Positions 16,462 to 25,476 are shown, counted from the stretch's first letter. The stretch: 64,000 bases of DNA from Candidatus Cloacimonadota bacterium (GCA_020532085.1 JAJBAV010000002.1:86876-150875), one strand, 5' to 3'. The notes: generated by a model from the letters alone, not told the origin. Program-made: numbers and translations.

Positions 16462-18069
16462 ATGCGCCTGTCCAAGATACTATTCCGCCTGCTGGCGGTC
16501 ATCCTGACAGCCAGCTTGATCAATTCCTGTGTTCATCATGGCTGGTTTGAGCAGCCCATCAGCCATCCGCCCAAATTCAGCGGGAAAATGCTGCAATTGA
16601 TCTACCCCGACAATCTGCATGAACACACTTTCATGACCAAGATCGAGTTTGACGGCACCACGCTGAAGGGCACCGCTTTTAAGGGAGGTAACGAGCAATA
16701 CGCCCAGGAAAAGAACATGATCCGGGCCTATCTGCAACCGGAGGCGGCTTTTCCAGACTCGCTGCCCTCGGAATTCGCGCTGCCCATCTCGCAGATCAGC
16801 AAACTGGAAGTGTATGACCTCGATCTGGGGAGATCGGTTTTCAACTCCACCCTGGTGGGCCTGGGTGTGGCCGGTGTGATCTACGCCCTGGTATTTGTGT
16901 TGGCCATTCTGTTTGTGATCGCGGCATTATCAAGCTCCTGTCCCTTTGTTCACGCCTATGACGGCGAGGGCTATGCCTTCGAGGGGGAGATCTACGGTGG
17001 GGCCGTGTTTCCCAGCCTGGAACGCGAGGACTGGCTCGCCCTGCCCAGCCTGCGGTCGCAGGACGGTCTGTATCTGCTCAAGCTGGCCAATGAAGCCCGG
17101 GAGATCCAGCATACGAACCTGGCTGAGCTGCAGGTGGTGGACCATCCCCAAGGCACCAAACTTCTGGCCGATCAGGCGGGGAACTTCCACACCATCGGAC
17201 CAGCCGCCCAGCCGCTGGCCGCGTTGTCTCTGGCATATAACAACGTTCTGCCCCTGCTGAGTGAAAGGGATGAAGCCAGATTCATGGGAGAAAATTTGCT
17301 GAGCAAGGACATGAACGTGGACGGCGTGGAACTGAGTTTTGCCAACGAGAGCCACGTGAGCTCTGCGAAACTGGTCTTGCGAGGCAGGAACTCCTTCTGG
17401 CTGGAGTACACCATCGGCGAGGGTTTGGATTTGTTCGGCGACAGCTATGACAGCTGGTACGAATCGCGGCAGGCCGGGGACTTTGCCCCCCAGTGGATCG
17501 CAGATCAAAACATCCCCCTGGCTGTGTACGTAAAACGTGACGGGGCCTGGCAACTGGCTGAGCGCATCCCCGCGCCAGGGCCCATGGCGGACCGGGATAT
17601 GGTGGTGCCGCTGGACCTGCGGGGCATCCGCGGCGATGAGATCGAAGTGAAGCTGGAATATGGCGCTGGATTTTGGTATATCGACTACGCGGGGTTGGAC
17701 TTCTCGCCCGATCAGGAATTCCATCAGACCACCCTCAGGCTGGACAAAGCCACCGACCAGGATGGCCAGGATGTGAGCGGGATGCTGCTGAGCAGCGACG
17801 ACAGCTATCTGGTCCAGCCCAGGATCGGCGACACCACGCAATTGAGCTTCGCGGCGCCCGCGGCCCGGGAAGGCTGGGACAGGTCGGTATTCCTGCACAG
17901 CCAGGGTCATTACAAGATCATCCGCGAAAGCGGCGGGCTTCCCAGCCTGGCCAGAATAAACGCCATCAGGAAACCTGGCGGCCTCGGCAGATTCTCCCGG
18001 GAATTATTCCAGTCTCTGCTCGAAAGCAACCGGATCAACGCGTTTGCCGCCAGCACAGGAGGTGGGTGA
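16462..18069 (+). CDS. Putative lipoprotein of unknown function with internal membrane segment
   Basis: 535 residues, family not recognised. The start is ATG 16462 because GGGAGG lies 6 nt upstream and the following 20 residues form a lipoprotein signal (LTASLINSC). A hydrophobic stretch near residues 130-155 (GLGVAGVIYALVFVLAILFV) could be one or two membrane passes, directly followed by SSCPFVHAYDGEGYAFEGEI, a short conserved-looking block rich in aromatic and acidic residues. The rest is predicted beta-rich and soluble. The stop TGA shares one base with the ATG of the next gene (TGATG), so the two are translationally coupled. Promoter at 16282-16310. Likely envelope-located; its function is unknown. 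Confidence 0.65.
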   Translation: MRLSKILFRLLAVILTASLINSCVHHGWFEQPISHPPKFSGKMLQLIYPDNLHEHTFMTKIEFDGTTLKGTAFKGGNEQYAQEKNMIRAYLQPEAAFPDSLPSEFALPISQISKLEVYDLDLGRSVFNSTLVGLGVAGVIYALVFVLAILFVIAALSSSCPFVHAYDGEGYAFEGEIYGGAVFPSLEREDWLALPSLRSQDGLYLLKLANEAREIQHTNLAELQVVDHPQGTKLLADQAGNFHTIGPAAQPLAALSLAYNNVLPLLSERDEARFMGENLLSKDMNVDGVELSFANESHVSSAKLVLRGRNSFWLEYTIGEGLDLFGDSYDSWYESRQAGDFAPQWIADQNIPLAVYVKRDGAWQLAERIPAPGPMADRDMVVPLDLRGIRGDEIEVKLEYGAGFWYIDYAGLDFSPDQEFHQTTLRLDKATDQDGQDVSGMLLSSDDSYLVQPRIGDTTQLSFAAPAAREGWDRSVFLHSQGHYKIIRESGGLPSLARINAIRKPGGLGRFSRELFQSLLESNRINAFAASTGGG

Positions 18070-18782
18070 TGAACAGAGCATTAATCCTCATCTGCTTGAG
18101 CCTCGCAGCAGCGATCCCCTCTGTTGGCTTGCAGGCATTGGGCGAGGTGGGGATCTTCACCCTGGATTCCGCCATGACGCAGACACACTGGTGCCTGATC
18201 CGTGGCTCGGCGATCTCGACATATATGATCATGGTCCCGTCCTCCTCGAGCAATAGTAATGTGGCTGGGTATCTTAGTGGCGTGATGTTGAGTTTCAAGG
18301 TCAATCCCAGGCTGGCGCTGGGAGGCAGCATACTGATCGGTGCCAATAATCTGGGCGGGGATCTGAACGCCAAAGTGCTGTGCTGGCAGGATGGCCCGCA
18401 CCACCTGAATGTGAAGCCCAGCCTGATCGCTTCGCAAGGCAAGGTGGAACAGGGATCCTACGCCACGGACCATTGCCAAGTCATGGGGTTCAGCCTCCCG
18501 GTGCTCTATTCGCTGGATACCTGGCGAAACCTGAGCCTGAACGCCTCGGCCGGGGTGAACTGCGAGTGGACGGATTTTTGGAGGACGGACACTGACTCCG
18601 GTGAGACCGTTTTGGAGTATGAGCTCTCACCGCTGTTGCACGGGCAGGTGAACATTAACGTGGAGGCCACATACGGTGTATTCTATCTGATCCCCGAGAT
18701 CGGCATCTGCGTTGCCGACGGCAAGGACCAGGGGATCAAGATATTTGGCACATACGGTTTCGCCATCGGCATGAAATGGTAG
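18069..18782 (+). CDS. Exported protein of unknown function, probable small beta-barrel
   Basis: 237 residues. The start is ATG 18069, overlapping the previous stop by one base; it opens a signal peptide (MNRALILICLSLAAAIPSVG). The mature part is a series of alternating strands with Gly and aromatic residues (LALGGSILIGANNLGGDL, NLSLNASAGVNCEWTDFW) and ends in GTYGFAIGMKW, an aromatic final residue as in many outer-membrane barrels. The tight coupling to the lipoprotein at 16462 suggests that the two proteins act together in the envelope. No known family could be assigned. A terminator follows immediately. Confidence 0.6.
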   Translation: MNRALILICLSLAAAIPSVGLQALGEVGIFTLDSAMTQTHWCLIRGSAISTYMIMVPSSSSNSNVAGYLSGVMLSFKVNPRLALGGSILIGANNLGGDLNAKVLCWQDGPHHLNVKPSLIASQGKVEQGSYATDHCQVMGFSLPVLYSLDTWRNLSLNASAGVNCEWTDFWRTDTDSGETVLEYELSPLLHGQVNINVEATYGVFYLIPEIGICVADGKDQGIKIFGTYGFAIGMKW

Positions 18783-18810
18783 ACGCCGGGAATCGCTCCC
18801 GGCGTCTTTA
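18782..18810 (+). terminator. Rho-independent terminator
   Basis: Stem GACGCCGGGA / TCCCGGCGTC (18782-18791 with 18797-18806), loop of 5, then TTTA. It overlaps the stop codon of the upstream gene. The gene at 18831 converges on it but shows no T-tract in that direction. Confidence 0.75.
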
Positions 18811-18830
18811 TCGTTGGATGGATTGGTGAT

Positions 18831-20966
18831 CTAGAGGAAGCGCTTCACCACTTCCAGCACCTCGGGCAGGTCCATGCCGATGTTTTGGAGGTGTTCGAGG
18901 GTGGGAACGCCTTCGGGGGTCCAGCCCTTGCGTTTGTACACGGCGTCGATGAGCTGCTGGTACTGGTCTTCGCGATAGGCGCGCAGCAGGGCCATCTTTT
19001 CGGCGGTGGACTTGCCGGCGGGGTCGATGCCCTGTTTGCTTTGCAGCAGGCCGTCGTAGCGCTCCTGGCGGGAGAGGTATTCCTCTTCGGTTACGGGGCC
19101 CACGGCGCGGTAGGGCGGCACGTCGTCGATCCGGCGGCCTTTGCCCATGCGCATGCAGAACACTTTCTGGAAGTTGTAAACCCGCTCGGACTGGCGGATG
19201 AGCTCATGCTTGTCCAGCGGTTTGCCGGTGATGGCGGTATAGATGTCCACGTAGTTGGCCACGTGCTCCGGTACCTTGGCGGGTTCGTCGGTTTCGGCGT
19301 TGTTGGCGGGTTCGATGTCGTTCCAGGGCAGTTTGCACAGGCCCTGAAGTCCAAACCAGGTGCGGAACATGGGGAAATAGTGCAGCGCTTCGGCCTTGTC
19401 CTCAAAGGTGGGGATGTGGTTGTTCACCATGTCCATGAAGATCAGCCAGGCCTCGTCGTGCTGGGGCCCTTTAAGCGCCAGGGTGTAGCCGCCCTGCTGG
19501 GCCAGAGATTCCTTGGACATGTACTGCGAATATTCCAGGCCCTTGGCTTCCATGCCCATGTCCTGCAGCAGCGCTGGATCTCCGCCGTATTCGCGGGCGA
19601 AGATCTCTTTCATCTTGCGCACGCCCTGGCCGACCACCATTCCGAAACCTTCGCCCCGGGCCATCTGGTGGATCAGCTCGAAAACCCCGTCGGCGTTGCC
19701 CCAACTGAGGTCGATGCCACCGGTGATCTCTTGGTTGATGATGCCGTATTCGAAGCATTCCATGGCAAAGGCGCAGCTGGTGCCGAAGGAGATGGTGTCG
19801 ATGCCGTAGGTGTCGCAGTAGAAATTGAGTTCGGTTACGTCCTTGGCGTCCCAGATGCAGAGGTTGGAGCCGCAGCCGCCCACGGTCTCATATTCCGGGC
19901 CGTCCACCACCACGGGTTGGCCTTTGTAGGGCCCGGTGCGCGGGATGAAGCCGTCCACCGCCTTGCAGCAGGAAAGCGAGCAGCCATACCAGCAGCCGTC
20001 GGGCATGTTTTGGGTGAAGAGTTTTTTGAATTCCCAGGAAGAAATGCCTTTGGAGGCCTCATCCTGGCCGTATTTAAAGTTCTTGATGGGCAGCAGGTCG
20101 TAGTCGTTCATGATCTCCACAAGGTGGGCGGTGCCCACTTCGCGCATGTGGCACTGGCTGGAGTCGCCCGCCTCGATCTCGCGGTGGAGCTTGAGGCCGG
20201 TCTTCTGCAAGGTTTCGAGGTCTTCAGGGTTGTTGGTGTCGCCCTTGAGGCCGCTGTATTTCACCACCAGGGCCTTGATGTTCTTGTCGCGGAAGACCAT
20301 GCCGGTGCCGCCGCGTCCGGCCTGTTTGAGGCGGGCCACCTGGCGGCGCTTGTCCCAGAAGGAAAAATTGAGGCAGCTGATGGGAACATGTTCCGCGCCG
20401 CGTCCGGAAGAGACCACGGAGACGAACTGGTGGGCGTCCGGGCTGTCGGCGAATTCCTTGATCAGTTCTTCTGCCAAAATGTGGCTGTTGGTGTCTTCGT
20501 CAGGCGCGGTGAGGATCTTGACGCTGCCTTTGTCTCCGTCTATGAAAACGATCACTTCCTCGTTCGCCTTGCCCTGGATCTCGATGGCGTCCCAGCCGGA
20601 GAATTTTGCGTAGGGGCCGAAATGGCCGCCCACATTGCAATCCACGGGGATGCCGGTGAGGGGGGAGATGGTGGTGACGATGGATTTGCCGCTGCCGGGA
20701 TAGCTGGTGTTGCCGCAGAGCGGGCCAAAGCCAATGCAGATCTCGTTCTCGGGATCGTTCCACTTCGTGTTGTCCTTCACCCCGTGCCACATCAGCCAGA
20801 GGTCAAAACCCTTGCCGCCCACGAACTTGTCGATCATCTGCTGGCTGACCGGCTTGGATTCGATCTGGTTCGAACCCACGTTCACGTAGAGGGTGCGGCG
20901 GTTGTAGCCCTTGTCCACAGGCTTGAGCTCATATCTGAATTCCGCCAGTAGGTTCCTGTCTTTCAT
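18831..20966 (-). CDS. Aldehyde:ferredoxin oxidoreductase family (tungsten/molybdenum bis-pterin) enzyme
   Basis: 711 residues, longer than the classic 600-residue enzymes. Start ATG 20966 with AAGGAG upstream; the open frame before it overlaps the ferredoxin gene. The N-terminal domain has FVGGKGFDLWLMW, the pterin-binding start seen in the family, then GPLCGNTSYPGSGKS and GRGGTGMVFRDKNIKALVV. The Fe-S cluster cysteines appear as GCWYGCSLSCCKAV, spaced C-x3-C-x3-C rather than the usual C-x2-C-x3-C, with the distal Cys probably in GLCKLPWND near residue 540. Family members oxidise aldehydes to acids (or catalyse related low-potential reactions) and pass electrons to ferredoxin. The four-cluster ferredoxin gene lies one nt upstream, so the pair should form an electron-transfer unit. 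Related enzymes such as YdhV or BamB also pair with a polyferredoxin, so the substrate is open. Confidence 0.9.
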   Translation of the reverse strand: MKDRNLLAEFRYELKPVDKGYNRRTLYVNVGSNQIESKPVSQQMIDKFVGGKGFDLWLMWHGVKDNTKWNDPENEICIGFGPLCGNTSYPGSGKSIVTTISPLTGIPVDCNVGGHFGPYAKFSGWDAIEIQGKANEEVIVFIDGDKGSVKILTAPDEDTNSHILAEELIKEFADSPDAHQFVSVVSSGRGAEHVPISCLNFSFWDKRRQVARLKQAGRGGTGMVFRDKNIKALVVKYSGLKGDTNNPEDLETLQKTGLKLHREIEAGDSSQCHMREVGTAHLVEIMNDYDLLPIKNFKYGQDEASKGISSWEFKKLFTQNMPDGCWYGCSLSCCKAVDGFIPRTGPYKGQPVVVDGPEYETVGGCGSNLCIWDAKDVTELNFYCDTYGIDTISFGTSCAFAMECFEYGIINQEITGGIDLSWGNADGVFELIHQMARGEGFGMVVGQGVRKMKEIFAREYGGDPALLQDMGMEAKGLEYSQYMSKESLAQQGGYTLALKGPQHDEAWLIFMDMVNNHIPTFEDKAEALHYFPMFRTWFGLQGLCKLPWNDIEPANNAETDEPAKVPEHVANYVDIYTAITGKPLDKHELIRQSERVYNFQKVFCMRMGKGRRIDDVPPYRAVGPVTEEEYLSRQERYDGLLQSKQGIDPAGKSTAEKMALLRAYREDQYQQLIDAVYKRKGWTPEGVPTLEHLQNIGMDLPEVLEVVKRFL

Positions 20967-20967
20967 G

Positions 20968-21360
20968 TCAATTCTCCTTTTCCACGATGCGGATGGCGTC
21001 AGCGGGGCAGCTTTGGGTGCAGATCCCACAGGCGACGCATTTGAAGGGCACGGTCTGGCCCTGGCTGATGAACATCGAGCCGGTGGGGCAGGCGGCCACG
21101 CACATGTAGCAGCCTATGCAGAGCCTGGCGTTGAGCATCACCACACCCTGGGCATTGATGCTCAGGGCCTGGGTGGGGCAGGCCTGAACGCAGATCCCGC
21201 ACTGGTTGCAGGTGTTCATCTGGATGGCCCCGCCCGCCTCGCTGATGCGGATGCGGGAAAGCTGGGGATCGTCCACCTTGAAGTAGGTGCTGGAGCAGGA
21301 GCTCTCGCAGGCGTGGCAGGCGATGCAGTTTTCCGGATAAGTCTGAAGAAACTTCTTCAT
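20968..21360 (-). CDS. Polyferredoxin, four [4Fe-4S] clusters, partner of the aldehyde oxidoreductase
   Basis: 130 residues with four cysteine quartets: CIACHACESSC, CNQCGICVQACP, CIGCYMCVAACP and CVACGICTQSCP. The last three are canonical C-x2-C-x2-C-x3-C-P, the first lacks the proline. No signal peptide, so cytoplasmic. Start ATG 21360 with AAGGAG. The stop is one nt from the start of the oxidoreductase, indicating one transcript. The protein most likely shuttles electrons from the tungsten enzyme to a soluble ferredoxin or another acceptor. The 68-nt gap to the transketolase gene upstream has only a poor promoter candidate. Confidence 0.9.
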   Translation of the reverse strand: MKKFLQTYPENCIACHACESSCSSTYFKVDDPQLSRIRISEAGGAIQMNTCNQCGICVQACPTQALSINAQGVVMLNARLCIGCYMCVAACPTGSMFISQGQTVPFKCVACGICTQSCPADAIRIVEKEN

Positions 21361-21428
21361 GATCCACTCCTTGGCATATATTCTCTTTGTAAAAGCATGT
21401 TCTGTATTTCCCGGTCCGGCGTCAATGA

Positions 21429-23324
21429 TTATTTTCGCAGTTCGGCGCGGACCCGCGCGGCGATCGAGACGGGATCGAGCCCCGCCGCTTTGTAAAGGTC
21501 TTGGGAAGTGCCGCTGCTGGAGTAGCCTTCCACCCCGATCCTGACAAGGCGGGCGCTGAGCCCCTCCCCCACCAGGCGGTCCGCGATCATGGAGCCCAGG
21601 CCGCTGTGGACGTTGTGGTCCTCCACGCTGAAGATCTGGCCGGCGCGGGCTGCCTGGGAGAGTGCTTCCAGGTCGATCTCCAGAGGGCTGGAGACGTAAA
21701 CCAGTTGCAGGAATATCCCTTCCTCGCGCAGCCTGTCCACGGCCTCCACGGCATTGCCAACCGGCGTTCCGGTCACGAACAGGGTGGCTTTGTTGCCGGC
21801 GCGGAGGATGTCCGCCCGGCCGTATTCGAAGCTGTAACCCAGGCCGTAAACGGGCTGGCCGTCTTCGCCGCGGATGATGCGCAGTTTGGAGCGGCCCATG
21901 GTGATCAGGTAGTTTCCGGGTTTGTCGATCAGCCAGCGCACCACGCGGTCGGTCTGGTTGGGATCGGCGGGGCAGATGAGGCGGAAGCCAAAGAGGTTGC
22001 GCGGCAGGCCGATGTAGTCGATGCACTGGTGTGTTTTGCCGTCTTCGCCCACATCCAGGCCCACGTGGGTGAGCGCCACCTTGAGGTTGGTGTGGTTGAT
22101 GTCGTTCAGGCGCTGCATGTTGTAAACCTCGTCCAGGCCGAACATGCCGAAATCCGCCCAGAAGGTCTGGATCCCGCAGCTGGAGAGGGCTCCGCTGAGC
22201 ACGGCAGCGTTGTGTTCCATGATTCCTGCCTGGATGAAGCGGTCGGGGCTCACTTTGGCAAAATCGCCGGTCTTCACGCTGCTCTGCAGATCGCAATCCA
22301 CCACCACGATGGGGGTGGGGTTTTCCCGGTTGAGACTGGCCAGATCGGCGATGGCGGCGCCCCAGGCGCTGCGGTTGTCGGTGCTCTGCTCATAAACCGT
22401 GGGCTGGCCCGGTTGCAGCGAGCAGTTCAGCTCAAAGCTGCCGGTGTCCGCCTCTGGAGCCGGAGCCTGGAAACTTTCCCGCAGTTGGCGGTATTTGTCC
22501 ATCTGGTTCGGCTGGTCCAAAACTCTCAGAGCCTCGTCAAGCTGCTCCTCCGAGAGCGCTGAGCCGTGGTATTTGGCCAGGTTTTCCATGCAGGGAACGC
22601 CTTTGCCCATCACCGTGTGGGCCAGGATCATGGTGGGCAGGTCAGCTTCGCTGGCGCTGGCCAGGGCGGAGAAGATCGCGCCGAAGTCGTGGCCGTCGAT
22701 CTCCAGCACTTTCCAGCCGTCAGCTTCCCAGTTGCGGCGGATGTTCTGGGGCATCACGGCGTCGATGTTTCCACTGATCTGGAGGCGGTTGTAGTCCACG
22801 ATGGCGGCCAGATTGTTGAGGCCGTACTTCACGGCGAAACGGCGGGCTTCGGAGATCTGGCCTTTCTGCTGCTCGCCGTCGCCCATCAGGGTCCAAACCA
22901 TGTAGGGAACCTTGTTTATGCGTGAAGCCAGGGCCATGCCGGCCGCGGCGGAAAGCCCCTGTCCCAGGTTGCCGCTGCTCCATTCCACGCCCGCCACCTC
23001 ACGCTCGATATGGCCTTCGAATTTGCTGCCCGCCAGCCTGAACTGCGAAACGGCCTCGTCCAGGTCGTGGTATCCGTTGAGGCTCAGGGCGGCATAGACG
23101 GCGGGGGAGATGTGGCCGTTGCTCACCACGATCCTGTCCCGGTCTGGCTTTTGCGGAGCGGAGGGGTCGTGGCGGATAACGTTGTAGAGTGCCAGGAGGA
23201 GATCGATGCTGGACATCGAGCCCCCGGGATGGCCGGAGGCGGCCAGGGTGGTCATGCTCAGGATGGCGGCCCGGGCTTGGTTGGCCTGGGTTTGCAGGCG
23301 GATAATGGTCTCATTGTCGGTCAT
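21429..23324 (-). CDS. tkt: Transketolase, single chain
   Basis: 631 residues. Start ATG 23324 with GGAG upstream; the frame open before it runs into tRNA-Ala and is not coding. It is thiamine-diphosphate dependent and moves two-carbon units between sugar phosphates in the pentose phosphate pathway. Residues about 24-40 read LAASGHPGGSMSSIDLLLA, the family N-terminal block; GDGEQQKGQISEARRFAVKY is the ThDP/Mg motif; the second pyrimidine-binding half begins near residue 320 (STDNRSAWGAAIADLASLN) with the catalytic Glu in QAGIMEHNAAVLSG. Both halves are in one chain, whereas many anaerobes split them. Shorter than E. coli TktA (about 660), closer to the archaeal and clostridial type. It could also be a related synthase, but all blocks fit transketolase. 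Confidence 0.92.
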   Translation of the reverse strand: MTDNETIIRLQTQANQARAAILSMTTLAASGHPGGSMSSIDLLLALYNVIRHDPSAPQKPDRDRIVVSNGHISPAVYAALSLNGYHDLDEAVSQFRLAGSKFEGHIEREVAGVEWSSGNLGQGLSAAAGMALASRINKVPYMVWTLMGDGEQQKGQISEARRFAVKYGLNNLAAIVDYNRLQISGNIDAVMPQNIRRNWEADGWKVLEIDGHDFGAIFSALASASEADLPTMILAHTVMGKGVPCMENLAKYHGSALSEEQLDEALRVLDQPNQMDKYRQLRESFQAPAPEADTGSFELNCSLQPGQPTVYEQSTDNRSAWGAAIADLASLNRENPTPIVVVDCDLQSSVKTGDFAKVSPDRFIQAGIMEHNAAVLSGALSSCGIQTFWADFGMFGLDEVYNMQRLNDINHTNLKVALTHVGLDVGEDGKTHQCIDYIGLPRNLFGFRLICPADPNQTDRVVRWLIDKPGNYLITMGRSKLRIIRGEDGQPVYGLGYSFEYGRADILRAGNKATLFVTGTPVGNAVEAVDRLREEGIFLQLVYVSSPLEIDLEALSQAARAGQIFSVEDHNVHSGLGSMIADRLVGEGLSARLVRIGVEGYSSSGTSQDLYKAAGLDPVSIAARVRAELRK

Positions 23325-23400
23325 AGTGGTTCTCCAAAAAAGAAATGGCGGTTCCCCCATATCTGTCCCACAGGACTTTTGAGCAAACCGCCTGAAAGCT

Positions 23401-23476
23401 TGGTGGAGCATAGGGGGATCGAACCCCTGACCTCATGACTGCCAGTCATGCGCTCTCCCAGCTGAGCTAATGCCCC
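23401..23476 (-). tRNA. tRNA-Ala (GGC)
   Basis: 76 nt including an encoded CCA. Acceptor GGGGCAT / ATGCTCC (one G-U), anticodon loop CTGGCAG within a CATGA / TCATG stem, T-loop TTCGATC. TTGACAGAAA upstream on the same strand (23527-23518) is shared with the tRNA-Pro genes. Confidence 0.95.
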
Positions 23477-23577
23477 ACATGCTGGATAGCTTTGGCGACA
23501 ATTCCTGAGGGCCGGCTTTTCTGTCAAGACAAAAACTTTCCGGACTTCCGCGCGCGGCGGGACCGGCGGCGCGGTGA

Positions 23578-24066
23578 TCAGGGACAGAGGATGCTGTCCA
23601 ATTCCTCTTTCAGCCGGATGTATGAATCCTCGGGTCTGGCCTTGCTTGAGGCACCGGTCACGATCCTGATGTCCCTGCCTTTCCAGCGCCATTTTCCGTC
23701 GCCGGAGGATACGAAGTACACGATCTTGCTTTGGTCCGGAAGCTCGGTAAATTGCTTCAAACCCCGGTTGAACAACAGCCAGGCTTTAAGGCTTTCCATC
23801 ACCACCAGGGCATCATAGGTCTGGCCCGCGATGTCCTCCGGTTTGGCTACTTCGAGCACCGATACATCGTAGAACTCAGAGTAATCCGCCCTTATCATCT
23901 CTGTCAGGGCTTTCTTGTGGGGGGTATCCGCGTTCTTGAGCACGGCCACCACTATCCTGGGGCGGTCCTGGTCCGGCGCCCTGCCCTCAATTGCTTCCTG
24001 GGGCACGCTGCAGGCCGCGGTGAACATCAGCCCGATCAGCAACAACAAATAGACTGGCTTTTTCAT
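23578..24066 (-). CDS. Small lipoprotein, flavodoxin-like fold suspected
   Basis: 162 residues. The start is ATG 24066 (AGAGGAG six nt upstream); another ATG lies two codons earlier. Signal MKKPVYLLLLIGLMFTAAC with lipobox TAAC at the end. The mature part alternates strands and helices: RIVVAVLKNADTPHKKALTE, then YDALVVMESLKAWLL and SKIVYFVSSGDGKWRW, a pattern like a flavodoxin or NADPH-dependent reductase-like fold. The usual phosphate loop is not evident, so flavin binding is uncertain. Single gene between tRNA-Ala and tRNA-Pro. Confidence 0.65.
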   Translation of the reverse strand: MKKPVYLLLLIGLMFTAACSVPQEAIEGRAPDQDRPRIVVAVLKNADTPHKKALTEMIRADYSEFYDVSVLEVAKPEDIAGQTYDALVVMESLKAWLLFNRGLKQFTELPDQSKIVYFVSSGDGKWRWKGRDIRIVTGASSKARPEDSYIRLKEELDSILCP

Positions 24067-24267
24067 AACCATCTCCTCTGCGGTTCGCAACTTCCCGTTG
24101 GCAGGGGTTTCTGTCAATGGAACTTTTCCACGGCTGGTGTCCAGGCCCGGTTTTCCTGCTCTGGCGTAAAGACGACCGCATCAGAACCGGCAGATTGCTG
24201 CCAACTGAGCTGGATTTGCGGGAAGAGCTTGCCCGGCGCCTTGTTACCATCCGGCCATGCAATTCGC

Positions 24268-24296
24268 TTGACAGAAACAGGCCGCGTAAATTCATG
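24268..24296 (+). promoter_or_regulatory. Putative promoter of tRNA-Pro(TGG)
   Basis: TTGACA (24268-24273), 17 nt, TTCATG as a poor -10. The word TTGACAGAAAC is shared with the region before tRNA-Pro(CGG) at 34121. Confidence 0.4.
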
Positions 24297-24305
24297 GCAA
24301 GTCTG

Positions 24306-24383
24306 CGGGGTGTAGCGCAGCCCGGTTAGCGCACTGGTTTTGGGAACCAGGAGTCGGAGGTTCAAATCCTCTCACCCCGACCA
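24306..24383 (+). tRNA. tRNA-Pro (TGG)
   Basis: 78 nt with encoded CCA. Acceptor CGGGGTG / CACCCCG, anticodon loop TTTGGGA in a CTGGT / ACCAG stem, T-loop TTCAAAT. Eighteen nt separate it from tRNA-Val. Confidence 0.95.
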
Positions 24384-24401
24384 CTTTAAGTATTGCCACG
24401 T

Positions 24402-24477
24402 GGGCGCTTAGCTCAGCTGGAAGAGCGCATGCCTTACACGCATGATGTCGGGGGTTCGAGTCCCTTAGCGCCCACCA
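24402..24477 (+). tRNA. tRNA-Val (TAC)
   Basis: 76 nt with encoded CCA. Acceptor GGGCGCT / AGCGCCC, anticodon loop CTTACAC in a CATGC / GCATG stem, T-loop TTCGAGT. The next coding sequence starts 30 nt later with no terminator between. Confidence 0.95.
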
Positions 24478-24507
24478 TTCATTTGATTACAGCAATTGGG
24501 AAGGACA

Positions 24508-25476
24508 ATGAAAATCGCCGTGACCGGGGCCAATGGCTTTGTGGGCAGCAACTTCGCGAACCATTTCCACCGCCTGGGGCATGAAGTGGTGGCGATCGTG
24601 CGTCCAAAATCTCCTGTTGACCTGCTCGATCCCGACGTCGCCATCCGCCGGACGGATTATCAGACCGATCTGGACCCCGCTCTGGAAGGCGTGGAAGTCC
24701 TCATCCACAACGCCGGCGCCATCCGCACGCGCAGCTTCGCCCAGATGGTGGCCGCGAATGTGGGCGCCACCCGGCAGCTCATGGAAGCCTTCAACCGCTT
24801 GGAAACAGCGCGCAGGCTGGTTTACATCAGTTCCCAGGCTGCTTCCCACCCTTCCCGGAGCAATGAAGAGGTATCCGAAGCCGAACCCTCCGCGCCGGTG
24901 GACTGGTATGGCCGCAGCAAGCTGCTGGCGGAGCGGGTCATCCGGGCCGGGTGTGCCAAAGAGTGGGTGGTGGCGCGTCCCGTGCCGGTTTACGGTCCCG
25001 GGGAGAAGGACTTTCTGCAGCTTTATAAAGCCGTCAAAGCCGGCCTCAGTTTCCACATCGGCCCCCGTGAACAGTATTTGAACCTCATCTACATCGAAGA
25101 GCTTTGCTTGTTCATCGAGCTTTGCTGCACCCATCCCCAAGCCGAGGGCGAGGTCTTTTTCGCCTCCAATGGCAAAACTTACACCCACCGCGAGTTCATG
25201 GCCGCCTGCGCTCAGGCTCTGGGCAGAAAGAAAACCCTGAATATCGCCATCCCGATACCCCTGGCCATGGCTGGCTTTTATGCCGGAGAGCTGTTCGAAA
25301 CCCTCACCGGCAAAGTGACTTTGGTGAATAAGCAAAAGATGAAAGAGCTGATCAACGTGAATTGGGTGGCCAGCATTGCCAAGGCCCGCGAACTGCTGGG
25401 CTGGGATCCCCGGCCGGACCTGGAGGCCAATCTGCGCAAGACCTTTGCCTGGTACAGGGAGCACGGATGGCTATAA
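24508..25476 (+). CDS. NAD(P)-dependent sugar epimerase / reductase (extended SDR)
   Basis: 322 residues. ATG 24508 is preferred over an upstream TTG because GGAAGG lies just before it. The Rossmann motif GANGFVGSN (residues 7-15) binds the dinucleotide; the catalytic Tyr and Lys lie in WYGRSKLLAE (about residues 135-144), with the Ser in YISSQAASHPS. C-terminal residues form the variable substrate lobe. Family members epimerise, dehydrate or reduce nucleotide sugars, or act on other carbonyls; the substrate is not readable. It follows tRNA-Val by 30 nt and overlaps the next gene by 10 nt, so one transcript may contain tRNAs and proteins. Confidence 0.85.
   Translation: MKIAVTGANGFVGSNFANHFHRLGHEVVAIVRPKSPVDLLDPDVAIRRTDYQTDLDPALEGVEVLIHNAGAIRTRSFAQMVAANVGATRQLMEAFNRLETARRLVYISSQAASHPSRSNEEVSEAEPSAPVDWYGRSKLLAERVIRAGCAKEWVVARPVPVYGPGEKDFLQLYKAVKAGLSFHIGPREQYLNLIYIEELCLFIELCCTHPQAEGEVFFASNGKTYTHREFMAACAQALGRKKTLNIAIPIPLAMAGFYAGELFETLTGKVTLVNKQKMKELINVNWVASIAKARELLGWDPRPDLEANLRKTFAWYREHGWL

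Noticed and set aside
16319..16507. Possible leader peptide or upstream gene
   Set aside because: No ribosome site, no signal or known motif, and it runs through the better supported start at 16462. Left as leader sequence.
24117..24329. Short open frame before tRNA-Pro(TGG)
   Set aside because: It overlaps the tRNA gene, lacks a ribosome site and has no recognisable sequence.
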